The notes: generated by a model not told the origin, from the sequence alone. Shown: positions 34,949-44,038, counted from the first letter of the stretch. The stretch is DNA of 64,000 nucleotides from Poseidonocella sp. HB161398 (GCF_005870025.1 NZ_VATA01000003.1:228685-292684); one strand, 5' to 3'. Numbers and translations are program-made.

Positions 34949-35575
34949 ATGGCGATGAGGTCCCGCATGACGAGGCTGCGGCTTTGCGTTCTGGTAATTG
35001 GTATGGCCCTGGGGGCCTGTTCCGTGGAAAACGGCCCGGCAATGGCCAGCCGCACGGAGAAGCCCACCATGGCGTGGGACAACAAGTCCGCGAAGGGCGA
35101 GGCCTGGACGCAGGCGGCACTCAAGGCGCTGCAGGAACATGGCAGCGATCTGCCCCAGATGGTTCCCGGCGACATCGACAACTACTGCCCGGGCTACAAG
35201 ACCGCCTCGATGGAGGACCGGCAGGCCTTCTGGGCGGGGCTCCTCTCCTCGATGGCCAAGCACGAGAGCACCTGGCGCGAGACCGCCGTCGGCGGCGGCG
35301 GGCGCTGGTTCGGACTGGTGCAGATCGCGCCGGGGACGGCCCGGGCCTATGGCTGCGAAGCCAAGAGCGGCTCTGCGCTGCTCGACGGGTCCAAGAACCT
35401 CTCCTGCGCCATCCGCATCATGAACAAGACCGTGCCGCGGGACGGCGTGATCTCGGCGGGCATGCGCGGCGTGGCAGCCGACTGGGGTCCGTTCCATTCC
35501 TCGAAGAAGCGCAATGACATGATGACCTGGGTCAGCAGCCAGGGTTATTGCCAGGCGCAGGAAGCCAAGGGCTGA
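34949..35575 (+). CDS. Lipoprotein with lytic-transglycosylase-like (SLT) domain
   Basis: 208 residues. Lipobox LGAC puts the lipidated Cys at 24. Mature domain from ~85 has MAKHESTWR with a candidate catalytic Glu106 and [15 protein letters not shown], the SLT pattern. It probably cleaves or binds peptidoglycan at the envelope. ATGs at 34949, 34955 and 34967 are all possible; the lipobox is intact in each. Confidence 0.82.
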   Translation: MAMRSRMTRLRLCVLVIGMALGACSVENGPAMASRTEKPTMAWDNKSAKGEAWTQAALKALQEHGSDLPQMVPGDIDNYCPGYKTASMEDRQAFWAGLLSSMAKHESTWRETAVGGGGRWFGLVQIAPGTARAYGCEAKSGSALLDGSKNLSCAIRIMNKTVPRDGVISAGMRGVAADWGPFHSSKKRNDMMTWVSSQGYCQAQEAKG

Positions 35576-35692
35576 GCCTGCCCGGGGCCGCGTGCGTCGC
35601 GGCCTGCCGCGGGACGCTCCCGCGAGGGCGTCCGCTTCGAATGCCGGAAAGCCGAATGCGCCGGAACCGCCCGCGGGGCGGGGCGCGGCCCG

Positions 35693-36565
35693 TCAGTAGC
35701 TCAGGAGCTTGGTCTTCGCGACCCAGCGGCTGTTCTGCACCAGCGAGACATTCGGCGCGTAGCGGCCGCCGAGCGCCAGCGTGGCCCGGCGCAGCATCTC
35801 GATGCCGTCCTCGGATTTCACCGGCAGGGAGGCGGGCGAGATCGGTTCGCCGATGGTGACGCGGTAGGGCTGCTTGGCCTTGTTCAGCGTCTCGTGGAAC
35901 AGCGTGATGTCGCGCAGCGTCGGGTGCAGCAGGTCGAAGAGATAGAACAGCACCGAGTTGCGCGCGCGGATGTTCACCGGGATGACCGGCAGCTCGAACT
36001 TGCGCGCGATCATCGCCGCAGAGGCCATCCAGGGCCGCTCGTAGAGCTTCAGCCCGCGCCGCTTGGCCAGGCGTCCCGAGGGGAAGATCACCCCCAGCCG
36101 CCCCTGGTCGACCGCCTTGCGGGTATAGGCCATCGTCTCGCGCGTCTTCGAATGGCTGCGCTTCTCCTTGCGCCATTCGACCGGCGCGATCATGCCGTCG
36201 AATTGCGGCAGCACCCGCAGGATGTCGCAATTGGCGTAGAAATACGCGTCGGTGCGGACCTTGCTGAGCACGGCGTTCAGGATGATGCCGTCGGCAATGC
36301 CGGTCGGATGGTTGGCCACGATCAGCGCCGGGCCCGCGGCGGGAATGTTGGTGATCCCCGAGAATTCCAGATCCTTGGCCAGCATGTCGGCCAGCTGCGA
36401 CATGATCTCGCCGACCGGCAGCGGGTCGAAATGCTCGCCCAGGCGCACCGTCTTGGAATAGCCGAGCATCCGCGTCAGCGCGAAACGGCAGGGCGGGGCC
36501 CAGGGCAGGTCCGAGAAGAGCCAGGGGGCCCGTTCGGCAATGAGAGGATCGATTCTGTCTTGCAT
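35693..36565 (-). CDS. PlsC-like lysophospholipid acyltransferase
   Basis: 290 residues. Acyltransferase motif ANHPTGIADG (His-x5-Asp here rather than the usual His-x4-Asp), then GVIFPSGRLAKRRG (motif III-like) and VIPVNIRARNS (motif IV-like). Likely acylates a lysolipid or related acceptor at the inner membrane. It starts 111 bp after the module-2 kinase stop on the same strand, so it might be read from that operon. No convincing ribosome site at 36565. Confidence 0.85.
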   Translation of the reverse strand: MQDRIDPLIAERAPWLFSDLPWAPPCRFALTRMLGYSKTVRLGEHFDPLPVGEIMSQLADMLAKDLEFSGITNIPAAGPALIVANHPTGIADGIILNAVLSKVRTDAYFYANCDILRVLPQFDGMIAPVEWRKEKRSHSKTRETMAYTRKAVDQGRLGVIFPSGRLAKRRGLKLYERPWMASAAMIARKFELPVIPVNIRARNSVLFYLFDLLHPTLRDITLFHETLNKAKQPYRVTIGEPISPASLPVKSEDGIEMLRRATLALGGRYAPNVSLVQNSRWVAKTKLLSY

Positions 36566-36675
36566 CCGGCTATCTTGATCGCGACCTGCGACGGCCTGGT
36601 GACAATATGCTCTGCGGCCGCCCATCTTCAAGGCAATTCGAGAAAACTCGTCCCCGCCAAGCTGCCCGGGAACGT

Positions 36676-38904
36676 TCATCCAGTCAAGCTGATCGCAGGT
36701 CGCAGCAGCGCGTCGATGCGGCGGTGAAGCGCGTCCGGGTCGATCGGCTTGCGCGCCATCTCGACCCCGCGCCGCTCCAGCTTCTGGCGCAGCTCCAGCG
36801 ACTTGTCGGAGGAAATCGCCAATGTGGGAAGGCTGGAGAGCTGCGGAGCGGCGCTGCGCAGCTGGTCGAGCAGGGCCACCCCTTCGCCGCGGCGGATGCC
36901 CAGGATGACCAGGTCGGGCAGGATGTCGATCTCTCCCAGCAACTCGGCGGCTTCTTGCGCATCGGGCAGGTCGAGCACCTCCATGTGCCAGGCATCGAAC
37001 TGCTGGGCGAGGGCGGCGCGCAGGGTCTCGTCCGGCTCGACCAGCAGCGCGATCTGTCCTTCGAGCGCAGAGCTCGCCGCGCGGGCGGGATCGCTGCGGG
37101 CGCGCGCGACCGGCGCGGCCGCGGATGCCCGGGCGAAAGTGACCGAGAAGACGCTGCCGCGCCCCGGCTCGGAGGCGAGCGCCACCTGGTGGCCGAGAAG
37201 CGCGCAGGCGCGCTCGACGATGGCGAGGCCGAGCCCCACGCCCTCGGACAGGTCCGCCGCCGCGCGGCCGCGCTGGAACTCGCCGAAGACGGTCTGCTGG
37301 TCCTCGGGCGCGATGCCGACGCCGGTGTCCCAGACCTCGACCCGGACCTCGTCGCCCCGGCGCCGTGCGCCGACCAGGATCCGCCCCCGGGGCGTGTAGC
37401 GCACCGCATTGGCGATCAGGTTCTGCAGGATGCGGCGCAGATAGATCTGGTCCGAGGTGACGATCGCCGAGCAGGGCAGGATGGTCAGCCGCAGCCCCTT
37501 GGCGCGCGCCAGCGGCTCGAACTCGTCGGCCAGCGTGTTCAGCACCAGCCCCAGGGGCACCGGCGCGGGATCGACGGCGGCCAGCCCGGCATCGAGCCGC
37601 GAGATGTCGAGGAGCGAGGCCAGGATGGTTTCCACGCTGACCAGCGCATTGCGCGTCCGCTGCAGCGTCTCGCGCTGCAGGGCGGGGGCGGCGCCGCCTT
37701 CCTCGAGCGAGCTGAGGAAGAGCTTGGCCGCCGAGAGCGGCTGCAGCAGGTCGTGGCTCGCCGCCGCGACGAAGCGCGATTTCGAGGAATTGGCCCGTTC
37801 CGCATCGGCCAGCGCGTGCTCCAGGTCCAGCGTCCGCTCGGCGACGCGCTGCTCCAGCGTCTCGTTGGCCTGCACCATGGCGCGGATCGCCTCGCGCTCG
37901 GAGGTGACATCGGTGAAGCTGATGACGAAGCCGCGGTCCGGCGTCTCCTCGGCGAAGACGTCGAGGATGATCCGCTGGCCGCGCTGGATCTCGAAGCTAA
38001 GCGCCGGGCGCTCGGTCTCGCGCGCCACCCAGTCGCGCAGCGTGTCTGCGTTGGCCGCGCCCGGGAACTGCACCCGCTCGCCGATCATGTCCAGGAGCCG
38101 TCCGAACCGCGCGCCGACCGACAGCCGCCCCGCCGGGATCGCCAGGAGCGAGCTCAGCCGCTGGTTCCAGCCGATCAGGTGGTGGTCGGCGTCGAAGATG
38201 CAGACCCCCTGGTTCACATGGTCCAGCGTCGCCCGGATCAGCCGCGCCTGGTCGTCGAGCATGCGCTCCCGCTCGCGCCGCTCCAGCCGGATGATGTCGG
38301 TGATGTCGGTATGGATCATCACCGTGAAGCCGTCATGGGTGCGCTGCTCGCTGACCTGCAGCCAGCGGTCCCAGATCAGCCGGACGTTGAAGACGACATA
38401 GTCCTCGCGGTGCTTGTCCTTGCGCTGGTCGCGCCATTGCCGGACCGAGGTGTCGGGCGGCAGCACCAGGTGGCGGCTCTCGCTGACCATGTCGACATAG
38501 GCGTTGAACTGCAGCCCCGGCTCCATCCGCGCCTGGATGTCGGGCAGGTGCTGGCAGAAGCGCGAATTGCACAGCACCAGCCGTTCCTCGGCATCGAAGA
38601 GCGCGAAGCCCTCCTGGATCGCCTCGATGGCGTTCGACAGGTTCGCCCGGTCCTTCTCGGCGCGGATCGTGGCATCGGTCAGCTGGGCATTGGCCTGGTT
38701 CAGCAGGTCGAGCGTCCGCTCCAGGTCGCGGGTGCGGTTCCTGACCTGCTCCTCCAGCATCACCGCGCGCTGGAAATGCGCGTAGCTGGCATTCTTGTCG
38801 GAGAAGTCCTGCTCCACCCGCCGCATCAGAACCGAGGCGATCTTCAGGAGCTTGTCGCGCTGCCGCTCCAGACTGTCTTCGGGGTCGATCAGCCACTGGC
38901 TCAT
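36676..38904 (-). CDS. Soluble hybrid histidine kinase with degenerate receiver (module 2)
   Basis: 742 residues, no membrane segment. Same order as the module-1 kinase: N-terminal helical region, two PAS-like domains (~88-200, ~222-335), coiled coil, HisKA with His384 (AASHDLLQP), HATPase (NAVRYT, DTGVGI, GVGLGLAI), and a C-terminal receiver-like domain (~610-735). In that domain the phospho-acceptor position is Gly669 (LVILGIRR, codon GGC), while the Lys is kept (MARKPID). The domain therefore cannot be phosphorylated in the standard way. It starts 4 bp after the FIST stop. Confidence 0.9.
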   Translation of the reverse strand: MSQWLIDPEDSLERQRDKLLKIASVLMRRVEQDFSDKNASYAHFQRAVMLEEQVRNRTRDLERTLDLLNQANAQLTDATIRAEKDRANLSNAIEAIQEGFALFDAEERLVLCNSRFCQHLPDIQARMEPGLQFNAYVDMVSESRHLVLPPDTSVRQWRDQRKDKHREDYVVFNVRLIWDRWLQVSEQRTHDGFTVMIHTDITDIIRLERRERERMLDDQARLIRATLDHVNQGVCIFDADHHLIGWNQRLSSLLAIPAGRLSVGARFGRLLDMIGERVQFPGAANADTLRDWVARETERPALSFEIQRGQRIILDVFAEETPDRGFVISFTDVTSEREAIRAMVQANETLEQRVAERTLDLEHALADAERANSSKSRFVAAASHDLLQPLSAAKLFLSSLEEGGAAPALQRETLQRTRNALVSVETILASLLDISRLDAGLAAVDPAPVPLGLVLNTLADEFEPLARAKGLRLTILPCSAIVTSDQIYLRRILQNLIANAVRYTPRGRILVGARRRGDEVRVEVWDTGVGIAPEDQQTVFGEFQRGRAAADLSEGVGLGLAIVERACALLGHQVALASEPGRGSVFSVTFARASAAAPVARARSDPARAASSALEGQIALLVEPDETLRAALAQQFDAWHMEVLDLPDAQEAAELLGEIDILPDLVILGIRRGEGVALLDQLRSAAPQLSSLPTLAISSDKSLELRQKLERRGVEMARKPIDPDALHRRIDALLRPAISLTG

Positions 38905-38908
38905 GGGG

Positions 38909-39943
38909 TCAGTCCGTCTCGGGCGGGTAGATCGCGGCGCCGGTCAGCGTCTGGTTCACATGGGTCGCGTGGTACTGCTCGCCATAGGTGTTGAAGCCGA
39001 CCACGCCATGGCGGGCGAGAACGCGGCTGAGCGCGCCGACCTCCTGGCTCTGCTCGGCCTCGATGCGCCGCAGCATGCAGTCGAAGCCGAGGATCGAGGC
39101 GGGCGGGCCGCCCTCGCAGAGCCGCCCCAGCTCGCGCTCCAGATGCGCCACGATCGGCTCGGCGCGCGCTAGCGTCAGCACCACGCCCTCGGCGATGGCC
39201 GAATGGAAGACCAGGTTGCCCTCCTCGTCGACCCGCTGGATCGAGCGGACATGATGCGTGTCGCCGATCCGCACCAGCAGGGGATGCGCGGCGAAGGTCA
39301 TCGGCCCGAGCTGCTCGGGATCCTTCTGCAGGATGCGGGCATATTCGCGCCCGGCGGGCTCGGCATTGATCTCGGTGACCAGCCGCCGCGCCGGGTCGGC
39401 GCCGGTGACGACCATCTGCGCCTCGGTCGGGCTGAGATGGTCGAGCGTGAAGAGTTTCACCCGGCAGCGCGTGCGCACCAGCGTCAGCACCGCGGCATCG
39501 GTCAGCGCCTCGCCCTCGTGCAGGATGAAGGCGCGGGTATACGCGGCGTCGTCGCCCGCGGAGCCGCCGAAGATCGGCACCGGCCCCATGGTCATCGCCA
39601 GCGCGCCCATCAGGATGTCCTCGGCCAGCGACAGCCCGTCGATCAGGGTGAAGGCGAATTCCGTGGTCCAGTCCGGCGCCCGGCGCTCCAGCTCGGAGCG
39701 GGCGCGCAGCACGCGGTAGCTGAGGTCGTGATTGTCGAAATCATGCAGGTTGCGCACCAGCACCGTGTCGCAGGCGAAGAGATCCTGCCGGAAGCCGAGC
39801 GCCACGATCTCGCGCGAGGCATAGCCCTGGCCGGTGATCTCGCCGGCGGTGGTGCAGCCGATCACGGTCATGCCGGAAAAGGCGCGGGCGGCCTCGGCGG
39901 CGATGCGGGCGACATCGGCGACCGGCGAGACGAAGATCGCCAC
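38909..39943 (-). CDS. FIST-domain sensor protein (module 2), start uncertain
   Basis: At least 344 residues, FIST N and C domains; end motif GFNTYGEQYHATHVNQT matches the module-1 protein. The first standard start codon is GTG at 39943, but the frame stays open upstream and its translation (ARAAPVLACAHAPCDAP...) still aligns with the module-1 N-terminus, so the real protein probably begins ~39 codons earlier, perhaps at a CTG at 40060 that follows GGGCGGA. Lies between the response regulator and the kinase. Confidence 0.85.
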   Translation of the reverse strand: MAIFVSPVADVARIAAEAARAFSGMTVIGCTTAGEITGQGYASREIVALGFRQDLFACDTVLVRNLHDFDNHDLSYRVLRARSELERRAPDWTTEFAFTLIDGLSLAEDILMGALAMTMGPVPIFGGSAGDDAAYTRAFILHEGEALTDAAVLTLVRTRCRVKLFTLDHLSPTEAQMVVTGADPARRLVTEINAEPAGREYARILQKDPEQLGPMTFAAHPLLVRIGDTHHVRSIQRVDEEGNLVFHSAIAEGVVLTLARAEPIVAHLERELGRLCEGGPPASILGFDCMLRRIEAEQSQEVGALSRVLARHGVVGFNTYGEQYHATHVNQTLTGAAIYPPETD

Positions 39944-40074
39944 CAGGTCGCCGGGCGCGAGCTTCAGCTCCTGCCGGATCTGCTGGAGCGCGTCGGGCGC
40001 GTCGCAGGGCGCATGCGCGCAGGCCAGGACCGGGGCGGCGCGGGCCAGGGTCTGTGACAGGGGTCCGCCCGGTG

Positions 40075-40788
40075 CTATTGCGGCTCTCCCTGCTGCAGGA
40101 CGTGGCTGAACCGCGCCGATTGCGCGATCAGCACCGCCTGGGTGCGGCTCTGGACGCCGAGCTTGCGCATGATCGCCGTGACATGGGCCTTCACCGTGGT
40201 CTCGGCGATCGACAGGTCATAGGCGATCTGCTTGTTCAGCTTGCCCTCGCAGATCAGCTCCAGGATGCGGGCCTGCTGCTTGGTCAGCAGCGACATCCGC
40301 TCCAGCGGCGCATCGCCGGCATCGGTCTGGTCGGGCTCGATCGGCACATAGCCCGGCGGGGTGAAGCGCTCGCCCGCGGCCAGGGCCTCGAAGGCGCGCT
40401 GGAACACGTCGCGCTGGCTGTGCTTGGGCACGAAGCCCGCGGCGCCCGCCCGCAGCGACGAGGCGATCATCCGGTTGTCGGCCATCGACGAGACGATCAG
40501 CACGGGGATGTCCTTCGCCGCCTTGCAGATCCGCACCAGCCCGTCGAGCCCGCGCACATCCGGCAGGTTGAGGTCCAGCACGACGACGTCGGGCAGGTCG
40601 CCGCCCTCGAGCATCTCCAGAGCCGTGGAGAGCCGTTCCGCGGTGCGGATGTCGGTGATCGATGTGCAGAGCCGCAGCGTCATGGTCAGCGCGTCGCAGA
40701 ACAGCGGATGGTCGTCCACGATCAGGGCGGTGCGCAGCCTGGGCGCGGCAGGGGCGGGATGAGGACTGGTCATGCCCATTTCTAGCAC
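40075..40788 (-). CDS. NarL/LuxR-family response regulator (module 2)
   Basis: Up to 237 residues. Receiver with VDDHPLF, phospho-acceptor Asp in VVVLDLNLPD and Lys in VPKH, then LuxR HTH (NKQIAYDLSIAETTVKAHVTAIMRKLGV), nearly the same as module 1 in the recognition helix. ATGs at 40779 and 40773 are close alternatives. Transcribed toward the methanol genes, like module 1 on the other side. Likely to bind similar or the same DNA sites as module 1. Confidence 0.9.
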   Translation of the reverse strand: MLEMGMTSPHPAPAAPRLRTALIVDDHPLFCDALTMTLRLCTSITDIRTAERLSTALEMLEGGDLPDVVVLDLNLPDVRGLDGLVRICKAAKDIPVLIVSSMADNRMIASSLRAGAAGFVPKHSQRDVFQRAFEALAAGERFTPPGYVPIEPDQTDAGDAPLERMSLLTKQQARILELICEGKLNKQIAYDLSIAETTVKAHVTAIMRKLGVQSRTQAVLIAQSARFSHVLQQGEPQ

Positions 40789-41090
40789 CGCCGCCCCGCA
40801 CCCGCCAAGAAGATGCTGTGCCGGGCGCGCTAGACCTTGGTCGGAGACGGCAAAACCCGTGCCCTGTCAGGCAATTGGCCGAACGGCGCCACGGCGCCTG
40901 GCCGTCCGGGCGATGCCGCGCTGCAGCAGGCCGCCATGCCGTGCGGCGCGGGGTCCGGTCAACCTGAAAGTGATTGTCAAGTATTCGAATTGTGATACTG
41001 GACAAGGGCTTGCCCCCGGCGGGGCCGTCCGTTTGCGGACAGGATCCGGGACCGTCCGGCGCCGCTTCGGGCGCGGGTCCGGGGAGGGCC
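40789..41090. other. Divergent intergenic region, module 2 / methyltransferase
   Basis: 302 bp. GC-rich except 40971-41000, where TTGTCA (40974-40979), 16 bp, TACTGG (40996-41001) forms a weak forward promoter overlapping the inverted repeat AGTAT/ATACT (40980-40984, 40995-40999). No ORF is supported. No clear promoter for the response regulator was found. Confidence 0.4.
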
Positions 41091-41831
41091 ATGGCGGACA
41101 CGGAGGTACGCATGAAGGATTTCCCGGCGGGAGGCCAGGATGCCGGGGGGCTGTCTCCGGAAGAGGCCGCGGCGCAGGATTACGACGAGCGGGACGCCTG
41201 GTGGACCTGCGCCCGCGCCGCGCTGTCGGTGAAGCTGAAATATCTCGGCGGCGACGCCCGCTGGGCAGGCAGCCGGGTGCTGCAGCTGCAATGCGAATCC
41301 GGCATCCTCGCCGACGGGCTCTTGCGCCGCGGCTGCGCCGTCACCGCCGTCGACACCCGCGAGGCGATGCTGCGCCATGCCCGCGAGCGCTCGCAGGCGC
41401 ATGGCTACCGCGTCACCTACCGCCATGCCGCGGCGCTCTCCGAGCTGCCCTTCGAGTCGGGGGCCTTCGACATCGTGCTCTGCGACCATGTCTTCGACCG
41501 CGAGCTCGACCGCCGCGCCGTGCTTGCCGAGGCGGCGCGGGTGCTCTGCCCCGAGGGCGTGCTGATGGTCGCCTGCACCCGGCCGGGGCTCCTGCCGGCG
41601 CTCAGGATGCGGTTCTTTCCCGGCCGCATGGCGGCGGGCCTGCCCAAGCATCTCGGCCGCCGCCGCGGCATCGAGCCGAAGGCGCTGCAGGCGCTGATGG
41701 CGGAGGCGGGCTTCGTGCCTCTGCGCACCGGCGGGTTCGGGCCGAAGGGCATTCCCGGGGTGGCGCCGCAGAATTACGGCGTCTCGAAGCGGCTGCGGCC
41801 GATCTGGCTGGGCACCGCGCGCCGGCGCTGA
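41091..41831 (+). CDS. Class I SAM-dependent methyltransferase
   Basis: About 246 residues. The SAM-binding motif I is atypical (RVLQLQCESGILADGL instead of the usual acidic-Gly pattern), followed by AVTAVDTREAML (acidic end of beta 2), AFDIVLCDHVFD and GVLMVACTRPG. Resembles UbiG-type enzymes; the substrate is unknown. ATG at 41091 has GGGGAGGG upstream; ATG 41112 with GGAGG is an equally good alternative. mnmH starts 37 bp downstream. Confidence 0.8.
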   Translation: MADTEVRMKDFPAGGQDAGGLSPEEAAAQDYDERDAWWTCARAALSVKLKYLGGDARWAGSRVLQLQCESGILADGLLRRGCAVTAVDTREAMLRHARERSQAHGYRVTYRHAAALSELPFESGAFDIVLCDHVFDRELDRRAVLAEAARVLCPEGVLMVACTRPGLLPALRMRFFPGRMAAGLPKHLGRRRGIEPKALQALMAEAGFVPLRTGGFGPKGIPGVAPQNYGVSKRLRPIWLGTARRR

Positions 41832-41868
41832 CGCTTTCGCATTGCCGCGACAGGCGCTAGGAGAGGGG

Positions 41869-42951
41869 ATGCTTCGCGAGATAGACACTCTTTCCGGCTT
41901 CTTCGCCCACGGTTTCGATGACGTGATCGACGTGCGCAGCCCCGCCGAATTCGCCGAGGACCACGTCCCCGGCGCCATCAGCCTGCCCGTGCTCGACAAT
42001 GACGAGCGCGCCCGCGTTGGCACCATCTACAAGCAGGAGAGCCGCTTCGGCGCCCGCAAGCTCGGCGCCGCGCTGGTCCTGCGCAACATTGCCCGCCATC
42101 TGGAGACGGAGCTGGCCGACCGGCCCGCGCCCTGGCGGCCGATGGTCTATTGCTGGCGCGGCGGCCAGCGCTCGGGCACCTTCACCTGGCTCCTGCGCGA
42201 GGTCGGCTGGCGCGCAGAGCAGGTCGATGGCGGCTACCGTACCTACCGGCGGCTGGTGGCCGGGATGCTGCACGAGGCGCCCTTGCCCTTCCGCTGCGTG
42301 GTGCTCTCGGGGATGACCTGCACGGCGAAGACCGTGCTTCTGGGCGAGCTCGCGCGCGAGGGCGTGCAGGTGCTCGATCTCGAGGGGCTGGCGCAGCATC
42401 GCGGCTCGGTCTTCGGCGGCCATGCCGCGCCGCAGCCCGCGCAGAAGATGTTCGAGAGCCGCATCGCCCAGGCGCTCTGCGCGCTCGATCCGGCGCGCCC
42501 GGTGGTGGTGGAGGCGGAGAGCTCGAGGATCGGCGATCTGCTGGTGCCGCCCCGGCTCTGGGAGCGGATGTGCGCCGCCCCGCGGGTTGAGGTCGCCGCG
42601 CCGCTGGAGGAGCGCGCGGAGTTCTTCCTCGACGCCTATGCCGATCTGGTCGCCGATCCCGACGGGTTCTGCGCGACGCTGGAGAAGCTCGTCCGGCTGC
42701 AGGGCCATGAGCGGGTCGAGGCCTGGCAGGGCCAGGTGCGCCAGGGCGCCTTCCGCCAGGTGGCGGCCGAGCTGATGCGCGACCATTACGACCCGCGCTA
42801 TGCCCGGTCGGAGGCGCGCCACGGCAATGTCCCGGCCGAGGCGCTGGCGCTGGCCTCGCTGTCCCCGGCCGCCCTGCGCGGCGCCGCGCCCGGGCTGGCC
42901 GCGGCCGTCGCCCGCGCCGATGCCGCGCGCGAGGTGGCGGCGGCCGGATAG
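41869..42951 (+). CDS. mnmH: tRNA 2-selenouridine synthase
   Basis: 360 residues. N-terminal rhodanese domain with catalytic Cys95 (YCWRGGQRS) and C-terminal P-loop domain. It exchanges sulfur for selenium in the wobble uridine of tRNA (via a geranylated intermediate), using selenophosphate. The Walker A reads GMTCTAKT (148-155), with Ala where the second Gly is usual. AGGAGAGGGG precedes the ATG at 41869. selD and other selenium genes are not in the window. The last 154 bp overlap the convergent alkB reading frame. Confidence 0.93.
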   Translation: MLREIDTLSGFFAHGFDDVIDVRSPAEFAEDHVPGAISLPVLDNDERARVGTIYKQESRFGARKLGAALVLRNIARHLETELADRPAPWRPMVYCWRGGQRSGTFTWLLREVGWRAEQVDGGYRTYRRLVAGMLHEAPLPFRCVVLSGMTCTAKTVLLGELAREGVQVLDLEGLAQHRGSVFGGHAAPQPAQKMFESRIAQALCALDPARPVVVEAESSRIGDLLVPPRLWERMCAAPRVEVAAPLEERAEFFLDAYADLVADPDGFCATLEKLVRLQGHERVEAWQGQVRQGAFRQVAAELMRDHYDPRYARSEARHGNVPAEALALASLSPAALRGAAPGLAAAVARADAAREVAAAG

Positions 42952-44024
42952 TGCCGCGCCTGCCAGGCGGCGAGGCGCGGATGCATCCGCGCCCGCCAGA
43001 GCGGCGGCACCATCGCCAGCACCGTCATCACCGGATAGCCATGCGGCAGCTCCGGCGCCCCGGCGCGGTTGCGCAGCAGCGGATAGGGCCGCATCGGCAC
43101 GACATGGTGGTCGGAATGGCGCTGCAGGTTGATCAGCAGCCAGTTCGAGGCCCGCTGCGCCGCGTTCCAGGAATGCTGCGGCCCGACCGGCTCGTAGCGT
43201 CCGTCCGGACGCCGTGCCCGGACCAGCCCGTAATGCTCGATGTAGTTGACCAGCTCCAGCTGCCAGACCGCGACCAGCGCCTGCCAGAGGAACAGGCCGA
43301 GCCCCGCCGGGCCGCCGAGCGCCAGGGCGAGGCCGCAGAAGAGGCAGGCCAGCCCGGCATAGAGCCAGAACGGGTTCGACAGGTGCCAGGGCGGCCGGCC
43401 GCGCCGCCGCTGCCGCGCGGCCTCGGCATCGCGGGCGCTGGCCAGCCCCTGCGGCAGCACCCGCAGGAAGTAGCGCCAGAATCCCTCGCCCCGCCGCGCC
43501 GTCGCCGGATCGCGGGGGGTGGCGACATGGACATGGTGGACCAGCAGGTGCTCGCTGCGGAAATGGCCGTAGAGCACGGAGCCGAGCAGCAGGTCGCCCA
43601 GCAGCCGCGACTTGGCGCAGGGGCGGTGGATCAGCTCATGCGCGTAGGTGATGCCGATCGTGCCGCTGAGCACGCCCATGCCGGAGAAGAGCAGGATCTC
43701 CTCGCCCGGGGACAGTCCCAGTTCCCGCCGCGTGGCGAGGAGGGCGAGGAGCAGCCCCGCCTGCAAGGGCGCCCAGACCCAGAGCAGCGCCAGATGCCAG
43801 AAGAGCCCCTGGGCGGGATCGCCCGCCTCGCCGCGGTCCTCGCCGATCAGCCGGTCGAGCGCCGCCGTCGCGCCCCAGGCCGCCAGCGGCACCAGCAGGA
43901 GCGCCCAGCCGCCCGCCGCGGCCGCTAGGACCACCAGCGGCACCAGCAGCAGAGAGCCCCAGTAGGGCCAGGCGCGGGGCACGCCGTCGGCGCGGCGGAA
44001 CAGGGACTGGGCGGGCAGGGACAT
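42798..44024 (-). CDS. alkB: AlkB-type alkane 1-monooxygenase
   Basis: 408 residues with several membrane helices and the diiron histidine boxes HELIHR, EHLLVHHVHVATPRD, and LQRHSDHH plus NYIEHYG. Terminal hydroxylation of alkanes; rubredoxin and reductase genes are not in the window. The family normally ends soon after WQARHYP; here ~50 more Ala/Ser/Arg-rich residues run antisense to mnmH before a stop. Follows mutY by 14 bp on the same strand, so both may share a transcript. Confidence 0.92.
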   Translation of the reverse strand: MSLPAQSLFRRADGVPRAWPYWGSLLLVPLVVLAAAAGGWALLLVPLAAWGATAALDRLIGEDRGEAGDPAQGLFWHLALLWVWAPLQAGLLLALLATRRELGLSPGEEILLFSGMGVLSGTIGITYAHELIHRPCAKSRLLGDLLLGSVLYGHFRSEHLLVHHVHVATPRDPATARRGEGFWRYFLRVLPQGLASARDAEAARQRRRGRPPWHLSNPFWLYAGLACLFCGLALALGGPAGLGLFLWQALVAVWQLELVNYIEHYGLVRARRPDGRYEPVGPQHSWNAAQRASNWLLINLQRHSDHHVVPMRPYPLLRNRAGAPELPHGYPVMTVLAMVPPLWRARMHPRLAAWQARHYPAAATSRAASARATAAASPGAAPRRAAGDSEASASASAGTLPWRASDRA

Positions 44025-44038
44025 CGGGCCTCCTGCCG

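Noticed and set aside
35610..35632. GGACGC/GCGTCC hairpin after the SLT lipoprotein
   Set aside because: Large loop and no T run; not a convincing terminator.
36607..38994. 795-codon open frame antisense to the module-2 kinase
   Set aside because: Same kind of shadow frame; no motif, no ribosome site.
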